Of a stretch of 7,035 bases of DNA, positions 1-4,670 are shown in pieces; the first letter of the stretch is position 1, and each line of letters starts with the position of its first letter. Made by a program: the position numbers and the translations under genes. Source of the DNA: Chloroflexota bacterium. Lineage in GTDB: Bacteria; Chloroflexota; Dehalococcoidia; GIF9; AB-539-J10. The stretch lies in contig CP070793.1 of the NCBI GenBank assembly GCA_020346965.1, forward strand, positions 644,647-651,681, read 5' to 3'. A model generated the notes under the pieces. That model was given only the letters and a program-made list of their open reading frames with translations, was not told the origin of the DNA and did no database searches.

Positions 1-1044
1 GATCGCTGGCTGGTGAACAATGAAGATGGGATAAACTGCTTCCCGTAAATACTCGAGTCGTTTGCTGGTACGGTCAAGGAACCGCATCCCGACTCGGAAC
101 ATGACCATTATCCAGCACCAGCTATGGATACCATGCACCGTCCAAGAGAGATAAAAACCCCGTGTGCCGGGTGCCCCCATCCAAGCCCACGCATCCTCAA
201 ACATCAAAATGAAGAATAGTGTACACAGGATGCCAAGAATCAGGTAGATCCCCCAGTCCCGGCGGATAGCTTGCGAGAATCGATTATCGTTGATGATGAC
301 ATATCCGGAGATGAAAAAAAACAGATAGTAGACGAAGTCCGCCCAGCCGTAATCGCCAGAAGGTATGCCCCGTTGAAGCACGAAGCGAGCCAACACCATC
401 GGTATTACGAGCACTAGGAGGCCTACACGCCATTTTGCCAGCCACGTGAGCGAGGCAACGAGTCTTTTGCCAGCCTCTTTTTTCAGCCATAAAAACATAG
501 GTAAAGCGATCAAAGAGAAAAGGAAAAGGAAGGCGATGAACCATAGGTGATATCCAACGCGACCAAAGAACTCAGGGCCGAAAGTTAATGGATGGTATTG
601 AAAATAGTAGGCGTTACGCATCTCGCTACTTAAGACAAAATCGATGAATCCCCCTTGCCACCATCCACGATGCACAAACGCGAAGTAAGCCTGGATTGGC
701 GTTAGTACAATAGAACCAATTATGAACGGAATAAGTAATCTTTTGACACGCGCACGAATATATTGACCTACATTACTTCGGCTTAACGAGAACCAAGTAG
801 TTGCTCCTGCCATCAAGAAGAAAAATGGCATTCCCCAGAGACTAAAGAATCCGCCAATAGAGGTCGTCGCGGCGCTTCTTTCTACATCCTTAATCACGAA
901 GTCACCAAGCATATCGAACGGACGGTTAGCGTGAAATAAGACAACGCCTAGGATTGCTATTACGAGTAGCCAGTCAAGATAGTGTACTCGGACAGGTGCT
1001 TTATTGAAAACCTGTTGCTCTGTTACTGTGCCTGTATTACGCAA
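1..1044 (-). CDS. Acyltransferase-3 family membrane protein (OpgC-like), 3' end cut by window edge
   Basis: The reading frame is open from a TTG at 1044 to the left edge (348 codons, no stop seen), so the C-terminus is missing. It encodes a polytopic inner-membrane O-acyltransferase of the acyltransferase-3 superfamily. These proteins move acyl groups onto sugars or glycans, and OpgC succinylates osmoregulated glucans; the substrate here is unknown. Visible signs are HYLDWLLVIAILGVVLFH at residues 21-38 in the first helix with the conserved His38, many hydrophobic segments, the GYHLWFI block near residue 164, and PIFIVHQPAI at 339-348, which is typical of the last helix, so probably only a few dozen residues are lost. 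The family's usual R-x10-H arginine, expected at residue 27, is Leu. There is no in-frame ATG before the upstream stops. TTG is chosen because GGGGA lies 6 nt upstream and a TATAAT box just before it. The family call is strong and the substrate is open. Confidence 0.9.
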   Translation of the reverse strand, partial: MRNTGTVTEQQVFNKAPVRVHYLDWLLVIAILGVVLFHANRPFDMLGDFVIKDVERSAATTSIGGFFSLWGMPFFFLMAGATTWFSLSRSNVGQYIRARVKRLLIPFIIGSIVLTPIQAYFAFVHRGWWQGGFIDFVLSSEMRNAYYFQYHPLTFGPEFFGRVGYHLWFIAFLFLFSLIALPMFLWLKKEAGKRLVASLTWLAKWRVGLLVLVIPMVLARFVLQRGIPSGDYGWADFVYYLFFFISGYVIINDNRFSQAIRRDWGIYLILGILCTLFFILMFEDAWAWMGAPGTRGFYLSWTVHGIHSWCWIMVMFRVGMRFLDRTSKRLEYLREAVYPIFIVHQPAI

Positions 1045-1050
1045 TGCAGT

Positions 1051-1072
1051 TCCCCATTTATTCAGGATTATA
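1051..1072 (-). promoter_or_regulatory. -10 box and ribosome site of the acyltransferase gene
   Basis: Read on the minus strand, a perfect TATAAT lies at 1072-1067 and a GGGGA ribosome site at 1055-1051, 6 nt before the TTG start. No good -35 hexamer is found 16-18 nt upstream. The implied leader is very short, about 16 nt. This supports the non-ATG start and suggests the gene is transcribed on its own rather than only by read-through from the SGAS-repeat gene. Confidence 0.45.
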
Positions 1073-1092
1073 GATAGCCGTTTGCCTCGACT

Positions 1093-1124
1093 CGATCACT
1101 ACCACGCACCTGAGTTTGTGATCG
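1093..1124. repeat. Inverted repeat between the SGAS-repeat gene and the acyltransferase gene
   Basis: CGATCAC at 1093-1099 and GTGATCG at 1118-1124 are perfect 7-bp arms around an 18-nt spacer. It lies downstream of the SGAS-repeat gene and upstream of the acyltransferase promoter. It has no T-run on either side, so it is at best a weak transcription end or mRNA 3' hairpin, or else an operator. It may also be chance. The 105-nt gap around it otherwise holds only the acyltransferase promoter. Confidence 0.25.
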
Positions 1125-1149
1125 GTGTTCAGTAACAGCAGCAAAGTCT

Positions 1150-1878
1150 TTACTTCTGACTGATTGTAGACGCACCGGATGTATCGATAGTACCCATTGT
1201 GGGCTCGCCAATGTACCATAATCTCGATGCACCGCTAAGGTCAGCGTCCAATCTGCCGTCCAGGTTTATCGTGCCGGAGCTGGCACCGCTGAGATCGACG
1301 TTAGCATTGCTAACTGCAAAATCATCTAGTTTTAGACTGCTAGCGCCACTTACGTCAGCGGTAATATCGTTAGCAGATCCATCCAACTCAACACTGCTTG
1401 CTCCACTTATGTCAAAATCGACATCGCCCGCTGTGATGTCGCCGGTCACCCTGCTGGCTCCAGATACTTTGATAGCCAGGTCCTCAGTGGAACTGAAGCC
1501 GGAAACGGTACCGCGTGATGCTCCAGAAACCTCTAAGCCACCAAGCTCAGGCATAGTCACCGAGGCCTTCAGCGTTACGGGCCCAAACCATGTGGCAGTC
1601 CTGAGCCCTATCTTCAAAGTCTGGCCGTCCTGAGAAACCCGGACATATTCCATTACATTATCGTCCGCGGTAACCTCTATACTGTACGAGTTGGACTGCT
1701 CAATCTCAAACTCAAAAGCAGAGCTAATCTCGACAGCATTGAAATCAGTAAAAGCATACTCTTCAGTCTCTAAGTTTCCAGACCCAACCAGGCGTCCCGG
1801 CAAACCCTCCAAAACTAATACCGTAACGATTACTGATATCGCTACTACTGCTGCAGCTATAATTATTGCTTTCTTCAT
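1150..1878 (-). CDS. Membrane-anchored DUF2807 (head GIN domain) SGAS-repeat protein
   Basis: This 242-residue protein has a positively charged start (MKK) and a hydrophobic segment at about 4-23 that serves as signal peptide or N-terminal anchor. The rest would lie outside the membrane. The GSGNL motif at 32-36, the block FTDFNAVEISSAFEFEIEQS and the seven spaced SGAS motifs (residues 118, 139, 158, 177, 197, 215, 234) are the signature of DUF2807, annotated in databases as a putative auto-transporter adhesin or head GIN domain. The family's fold is a beta-helix-like stack, and its role is poorly known. The ATG at 1878 is chosen over an in-frame ATG at 1899 because a full AGGAGGTG ribosome site ends 4 nt before 1878, and the 1899 start would overlap the upstream gene's stop. 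It sits 17 nt after the DUF4870-like gene and is surely co-transcribed with it, which suggests a shared envelope job. Confidence 0.88.
   Translation of the reverse strand: MKKAIIIAAAVVAISVIVTVLVLEGLPGRLVGSGNLETEEYAFTDFNAVEISSAFEFEIEQSNSYSIEVTADDNVMEYVRVSQDGQTLKIGLRTATWFGPVTLKASVTMPELGGLEVSGASRGTVSGFSSTEDLAIKVSGASRVTGDITAGDVDFDISGASSVELDGSANDITADVSGASSLKLDDFAVSNANVDLSGASSGTINLDGRLDADLSGASRLWYIGEPTMGTIDTSGASTISQK
1168..1527 (-). repeat. Seven-copy SGAS protein repeat inside the DUF2807 gene
   Basis: The codons for Ser-Gly-Ala-Ser recur seven times with 16 to 21 residues between starts, each preceded by a beta-strand-like stretch such as LEV, IKV, FDI, ADV, VDL, ADL or IDT. The period fits one turn of a beta-solenoid in which the SGAS turns stack. 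At the DNA level the copies have diverged, so the repeat is old and kept for protein structure, not a recent tandem expansion. Confidence 0.8.
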
Positions 1879-1882
1879 ATCG

Positions 1883-1892
1883 CACCTCCTTT
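1883..1892 (-). promoter_or_regulatory. Ribosome site that fixes the DUF2807 start
   Basis: AAAGGAGGTG read on the minus strand is a near-perfect anti-16S match, 4 nt upstream of the ATG at 1878. It lies in the 17-nt gap after the upstream stop codon and decides for the shorter N-terminus beginning MKKAII. Confidence 0.85.
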
Positions 1893-1895
1893 TAG

Positions 1896-2939
1896 TCAAA
1901 TACTCTCTTCATAACTGGCAGTCCCCTTGACGACATTAACTATCAACTTTATCACCCTGACCAGTATTGCGATCCCTACCCCAACCGAGATGAAAATCAA
2001 GAATATCCTGACGCCCAAATAAGTAGCTTCGGCTGCTGTAGTGCTAGGTATTACACTGAAGTCGAAAGGAAAGACAGTCAGAAGAGTTAGAATAGTCCAG
2101 AGTGAAAATGCGTTTATGACGATATGAATCATTTCACGTAGTATATACCGGTCAATTATAATCAGAATAATATGACCAACAACACTTATTATCAGAGTTG
2201 CCGTAAGAATTGGTAGCCACAAGCTAATGTCTTCTGTGAAGAACGGATATCTTATCCATGTAGTAATACCGCCCACTGTTTCCGAAGAATAATAGGCCAC
2301 GTATTGATGAAAAAAGTTGAAGAATATTAATAAAGCGATGCTCCAGGCGATGGCAAAAGCCGAAGCAGTGATTCTGCCTCTTCTACCTTTAAAGTAACCT
2401 TCTACTCTATCTTCAATTCCTTTGCCTGAATCTGCAGCCGGTGCTGGTGTAGCTGCCTCCGACTCTGTTGTTGGGTCCGAAGGCGGAGGCTCAGAGTGTT
2501 CCCCGGTTATTCCTGATGAAACGACCATCTTCTCAGCAACATCACCGGCCCATGGTAGTTTATACCATTCACCGTTAGAAGCCTTGACTATCATTATTAT
2601 CCAGACGATGAACCCGATGATTCCTATAATCCAAGAGAAACCGACACCGACCACCGGTATCAGACCGAGTACAGTCCCGGCAACCGTGATGATACCAAAA
2701 ACAACAATTGACTGCGCCGCGTGGAAACGAACAAATCTGTTCCTCTGCTCCAGAACGAAAAAGATGATGCCGGTTATCCATCCGGCAACATAGCAAAGTA
2801 ATCCGGCAGTATTAGGTGGCAGCCCTGTACTGGTACCTGCCCCAGTTGGTTGCTTCTCTCGCTCTATCCTTTCCCGTGCCTCAATGCGCGCCTTCTCTTC
2901 TTCATAGATTCTCTTCTTATCTTCCGGTGATAAATCCAT
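1896..2939 (-). CDS. DUF4870-like multi-pass membrane protein with a second C-terminal membrane module
   Basis: This is a 347-residue inner-membrane protein. Residues 1-30 are a charged, likely coiled helix (DKKRIYEEEKARIEARERIE). Residues 43-140 resemble the DUF4870 module of three membrane helices (about 45-63, 75-93 and 95-118), including FVLEQRNRFVRFHAAQSIV, where the basic/His pair before the second helix is typical. A Pro/Ser/Glu/Ala-rich linker at about 146-170 leads to a second module with four more helices (about 190-212, 238-262, 268-292 and 308-332). I do not recognise that module. No catalytic motif is visible, and the DUF4870 family has no settled function. The ATG at 2939 has AGGGGG 5 nt upstream and a strong promoter ahead. 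It is first in an operon with the SGAS-repeat surface protein. The double-module build is longer than a lone DUF4870 protein (roughly 110 residues). Confidence 0.82.
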   Translation of the reverse strand: MDLSPEDKKRIYEEEKARIEARERIEREKQPTGAGTSTGLPPNTAGLLCYVAGWITGIIFFVLEQRNRFVRFHAAQSIVVFGIITVAGTVLGLIPVVGVGFSWIIGIIGFIVWIIMIVKASNGEWYKLPWAGDVAEKMVVSSGITGEHSEPPPSDPTTESEAATPAPAADSGKGIEDRVEGYFKGRRGRITASAFAIAWSIALLIFFNFFHQYVAYYSSETVGGITTWIRYPFFTEDISLWLPILTATLIISVVGHIILIIIDRYILREMIHIVINAFSLWTILTLLTVFPFDFSVIPSTTAAEATYLGVRIFLIFISVGVGIAILVRVIKLIVNVVKGTASYEESI

Positions 2940-2971
2940 ACCGACCCCCTTAATACTGGCGTTGTAGTTCC

Positions 2972-3000
2972 AGAATAGCCGTCGAAGCTATTGTTGTCAA
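2972..3000 (-). promoter_or_regulatory. Sigma-70-type promoter of the DUF4870-like/DUF2807 operon
   Basis: On the minus strand a perfect TTGACA (3000-2995) is followed after exactly 17 bp by TATTCT (2977-2972), which matches TATAAT at four of six positions. Transcription would start near 2965, leaving a leader of about 25 nt that contains the AGGGGG ribosome site (2950-2945) of the DUF4870-like gene. This is the best promoter match in the window, and it separates this operon from the CCPKFDP gene upstream. Confidence 0.65.
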
Positions 3001-3045
3001 TACCACCACTCATTCCGCAATTCATCATATTAAGAAGATGGTGTC

Positions 3046-3537
3046 TTACACTTCTGCAAATGCCACCGTATAATTATGGCCATAAATCTTGGCACACTTG
3101 GGACAGGTCGTGTAGTAGAAATAATACTTCTTAACTGTCTTACCTTTTTGGTTTACATATTTATTCATTTCTTTAATCCACTTCGGTACGGCGTTATAAG
3201 GACCATCGAAAACTTTGGTGATATATGTTCCTGACAGCTTGACGTTTTCGGCGTTCGGGATTTCTCTTGTCACATTGATATATATTTCACCTTTCCAGGG
3301 CGATGATTCGGCGGCAAGCATGAGAAAGTCCTTGGTATCCGGACTTGCTCCTGCGTCTTCGATTTTCTTCCACATCCTCCCGACGGTTTTACCAAATACT
3401 CCGGGCAGGGGCATATGCATGAATTGCACCACAGTGTCTTTAACAAAGAGCTTGCTTTCCCAGTTCACTTCTTTATCGTGCCATGGTTCAGGATCAAACT
3501 TAGGACAGCATTGCGTCTCGCTGCCATTCTTCATCAT
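3046..3537 (-). CDS. Conserved CCPKFDP/CPKC protein of unknown function
   Basis: This 163-residue soluble protein has no signal peptide or membrane segment. It opens with a Cys-Cys pair in the motif QCCPKFDPEPW (residues 9-19) and ends with a CxxC motif in YYTTCPKCAKIYGHNY (141-156). The region between (KLSGTYITKVFDGPYNAVPKWIKEM) is of mixed alpha/beta character. From memory this belongs to a conserved bacterial and archaeal family with the same two cysteine motifs, often labelled only 'hydrolase', and possibly with a GyrI-like ligand-binding fold. No catalytic residues support the hydrolase label. The four cysteines could bind a metal or form a redox pair, which is inference. The first of two ATGs is chosen: AGGAGG at 3552-3547 lies 9 nt before it. 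It follows the MerR gene and a micro-ORF closely, so it may be a target or effector partner of that regulator. Confidence 0.75.
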   Translation of the reverse strand: MMKNGSETQCCPKFDPEPWHDKEVNWESKLFVKDTVVQFMHMPLPGVFGKTVGRMWKKIEDAGASPDTKDFLMLAAESSPWKGEIYINVTREIPNAENVKLSGTYITKVFDGPYNAVPKWIKEMNKYVNQKGKTVKKYYFYYTTCPKCAKIYGHNYTVAFAEV

Positions 3538-3552
3538 TTTTCGAGTCCTCCT

Positions 3553-3630
3553 TTAATTTGACCCAAATCCAGAGCCGTTACCATATCCAGCCATTACAAC
3601 AGGATGGCTCCTCCTGTGCTCATTGCTCAT
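3553..3630 (-). CDS. Candidate 25-codon micro-ORF coupled to MerR and the CCPKFDP gene
   Basis: An ATG at 3630 overlaps the last codons and stop of the MerR gene by 11 nt. The frame runs 25 codons to a TAA at 3555-3553 whose bases belong to the AAAGGAGG ribosome site of the next gene. The peptide begins MSNEHRRSHPVV and ends in a Gly/Asn/Ser-rich tail, AGYGNGSGFGSN. A partial ribosome site (AGGT) lies about 6 nt before the start. The tight packing fits translational coupling from MerR through the peptide to the CCPKFDP protein. A shorter start at codon 13, or no translation at all, is equally possible. I recognise no family, and very short frames occur by chance. Confidence 0.3.
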   Translation of the reverse strand: MSNEHRRSHPVVMAGYGNGSGFGSN

Positions 3631-4042
3631 TGGTTAACCTGGCTTGTACTTCCGCAATCAGGTCTTGCACCGCGATACGTAATACTGTCTGGCCTTCCTT
3701 TAAGGTATCCACGAGAACGTCATAATCTTCGTAGAAATAAACTGTCTTCCCGTCCGTCAGTACTACGAAAGATGCCAAAGCCTTGGACTGCCCTCGTATA
3801 AAACGGAAACTCGACCGTATCCGCTGCAGGGATAGCGAACTATCGAGCAATTTCATCAGGATCTTTAGTTCGAAGATGTCTTCTACAGAATAGCGGCGAC
3901 GCGAACCTTTTCCGGATGCTGCTCTCAAGCTGGGGCTCACTAATCCCGTCTTATCCCAATACACAAGTTGATTATAGGTAGCACCTACCACCCGCGCTAC
4001 CTCTGAGATACGGAATGATACAGGCTTCTTTCTACGCGGCAT
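3620..4042 (-). CDS. MerR-type helix-turn-helix transcription regulator
   Basis: This 140-residue cytoplasmic DNA-binding protein has the MerR winged helix-turn-helix at the N-terminus: FRISEVARVVGATYNQLVYW (10-29) is the helix-turn-helix, followed by KTGLVSPS and the wing and second helix pair GSRRRYSVEDIFELKIL (46-62). After it comes a roughly 60-residue C-terminal part with VVLTDGKTVYFYEDYDVLVD and GQTVLRIAV. No metal-binding cysteine cluster or known drug-binding domain is seen, so the signal it senses is unknown; the C-terminal part may sense a ligand or only mediate pairing. MerR proteins act as dimers and twist promoters with long spacers. The ATG at 4042 has only a poor ribosome site but sits about 15 nt after an AT-rich TATATT, so a very short leader is possible. 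Likely targets are its own promoter and the CCPKFDP gene downstream. Confidence 0.85.
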   Translation of the reverse strand: MPRRKKPVSFRISEVARVVGATYNQLVYWDKTGLVSPSLRAASGKGSRRRYSVEDIFELKILMKLLDSSLSLQRIRSSFRFIRGQSKALASFVVLTDGKTVYFYEDYDVLVDTLKEGQTVLRIAVQDLIAEVQARLTNEQ

Positions 4043-4056
4043 CGCGAATCCGAGCC

Positions 4057-4093
4057 AATATATTTGACACTACTAACAGGCTAAAGCTATCAA
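4057..4093. promoter_or_regulatory. Candidate overlapping promoters upstream of MerR
   Basis: On the minus strand TATATT (4062-4057) could be the -10 of the MerR gene, with only a poor TTTAGC (4085-4080) 17 bp upstream. On the plus strand a perfect TTGACA (4064-4069) is followed after 18 bp by TATCAA (4088-4093), four of six matches, pointing away from MerR. The two overlap around the palindrome AATATATT (4057-4064). MerR proteins often bind their own control region, so this is the first place to look for its operator. No plus-strand gene follows. Confidence 0.25.
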
Positions 4094-4112
4094 CCACGGC
4101 AGAGAGTCTGAT

Positions 4113-4137
4113 TACGAGATCGCAGTGTGCTCTCGTA
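4113..4137 (-). terminator. Hairpin just after the 57-residue membrane protein gene
   Basis: TACGAGA (4113-4119) pairs with TCTCGTA (4131-4137). Inside, GCA (4122-4124) pairs with TGC (4128-4130) around a three-base loop, leaving a 2-nt bulge, so the stem is about ten pairs. It begins 5 nt after the stop of the 57-residue gene and lies before MerR. There is no T-run after it in the transcribed direction, so it is not a classic intrinsic terminator. It could stabilise the mRNA end, work with Rho, or be a protein-binding dyad. Confidence 0.35.
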
Positions 4138-4142
4138 GCTGT

Positions 4143-4316
4143 TCAGATCAGCGCCCGCCCCAGAAAATACGGCCAGATTATTATGGCAAGTAGAATCTCC
4201 CACCAGACCAGACCGGCAAAACCGATTGTAAATAGCCAGCCGATGAACCAAATAGGGCCTATGAGAGTCGGCGAGCGGCGGCGGTACCAGCGTCTCTTTT
4301 CCTTTTCCTCTGCCAT
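4143..4316 (-). CDS. Small tryptophan-rich membrane protein (57 residues)
   Basis: A short but convincing gene. The ATG at 4316 has AAGGAG 6 nt upstream (4328-4323), and the frame runs 57 codons to a TGA at 4145-4143. The protein starts with a highly charged stretch (MAEEKEKRRWYRRR), then two close hydrophobic segments at about residues 18-36 and 39-53, including PIWFIGWLFTIGFAGLVWW. By the positive-inside rule the basic N-terminus should be cytoplasmic, giving a hairpin in the membrane. Six tryptophans in 57 residues is unusual. I do not recognise a named family and give no function. It follows the 75-residue membrane gene by about 100 nt and probably belongs to the same transcript as the beta-CASP nuclease. 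The hairpin after its stop marks a likely unit end. Confidence 0.7.
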   Translation of the reverse strand: MAEEKEKRRWYRRRSPTLIGPIWFIGWLFTIGFAGLVWWEILLAIIIWPYFLGRALI

Positions 4317-4333
4317 GTTCTTCTCCTTCTACA

Positions 4334-4346
4334 AGATAGTCTATCT
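4334..4346. repeat. 13-bp dyad before the 57-residue gene
   Basis: AGATAG, one central base, CTATCT: perfect 6-bp arms, about 5 nt upstream of the AAGGAG ribosome site of the 57-residue gene. It could be an operator or a small RNA hairpin that affects translation, but a tight one-base loop makes the DNA-site reading more likely. Chance is not excluded. The rest of the 102-nt gap (4317-4418) shows only the ribosome site. Confidence 0.25.
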
Positions 4347-4418
4347 CGATTCGATGGTTTTCTCTCCAATATATTAATGATAAGTGCATTGGATAGCAAG
4401 AGCCATTATCTCGGGCTG

Positions 4419-4646
4419 TTATCCGACAATGCCATAGCCACCGGTGATGGAGTCCCTGAACAGCGTCAAGTGCGGTGGATAGAAGGTGAATAGTACGAAG
4501 AGAACGCCCAGCACCACTAAGGCGATCGGGGTGATGGGAATCGTGGGAGCGAACCATTCGAAGGTAGAGTGCAGTAATGACCCCAAAACAACTATGAAGG
4601 CAATCCCTCCTAACTCCCAGTGCAGAATTCTTTCTGCTATGAACAT
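4419..4646 (-). CDS. Small two-helix membrane protein (75 residues) behind the beta-CASP nuclease
   Basis: This 75-residue protein has hydrophobic segments at about 12-28 (LGGIAFIVVLGSLLHS) and 37-56 (ITPIALVVLGVLFVLFTF), followed by a short polar tail ending GGYGIVG. The first 30 residues (RILHWELGGIAFIVVLGSLL, then HSTFEW) remind me of the beginning of DUF6512 membrane proteins, which are much longer; this is from memory and unproven, and the second half does not match. It starts 24 nt after the beta-CASP stop and in the same reading frame, separated by the TAA and eight codons. No good ribosome site precedes the ATG, so translation may depend on coupling to the upstream gene. The composition looks like a real membrane protein. 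The overlapping longer frame at 4090-4557 has a shadow-like composition. Confidence 0.6.
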   Translation of the reverse strand: MFIAERILHWELGGIAFIVVLGSLLHSTFEWFAPTIPITPIALVVLGVLFVLFTFYPPHLTLFRDSITGGYGIVG

Positions 4647-4670
4647 AACTTCATGGCATTCTTTCTCTAT

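Noticed and set aside
284..544. 86-codon minus-strand frame
   Set aside because: It lies wholly inside the acyltransferase gene in another phase, and its composition has no family character.
1199..1633. 144-codon plus-strand frame opposite the SGAS repeats
   Set aside because: Its length follows from the stop-poor antisense of repeated Ser-Gly-Ala-Ser codons; the minus-strand protein is clearly the real one.
1150..1899. Longer DUF2807 start (MTKRRCD extension)
   Set aside because: The ribosome site AGGAGGTG lies inside that extension and points to the ATG at 1878; the longer start would overlap the upstream stop.
2422..2793. 123-codon plus-strand frame
   Set aside because: Antisense shadow of the DUF4870-like gene with no ribosome site.
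2860..3028. Minus-strand frame starting MMNCGMSGG in the gap before the DUF4870-like gene
   Set aside because: It has no ribosome site, crosses the strong TTGACA/TATTCT promoter and runs out of phase into the next gene, so it is likely chance despite a Gly-rich start.
4090..4557. 155-codon minus-strand frame across the two small membrane genes
   Set aside because: Its translation is rich in His, Arg and Cys with no hydrophobic or family pattern; the competing 57- and 75-residue frames look like real membrane proteins, and one of them has a strong ribosome site.
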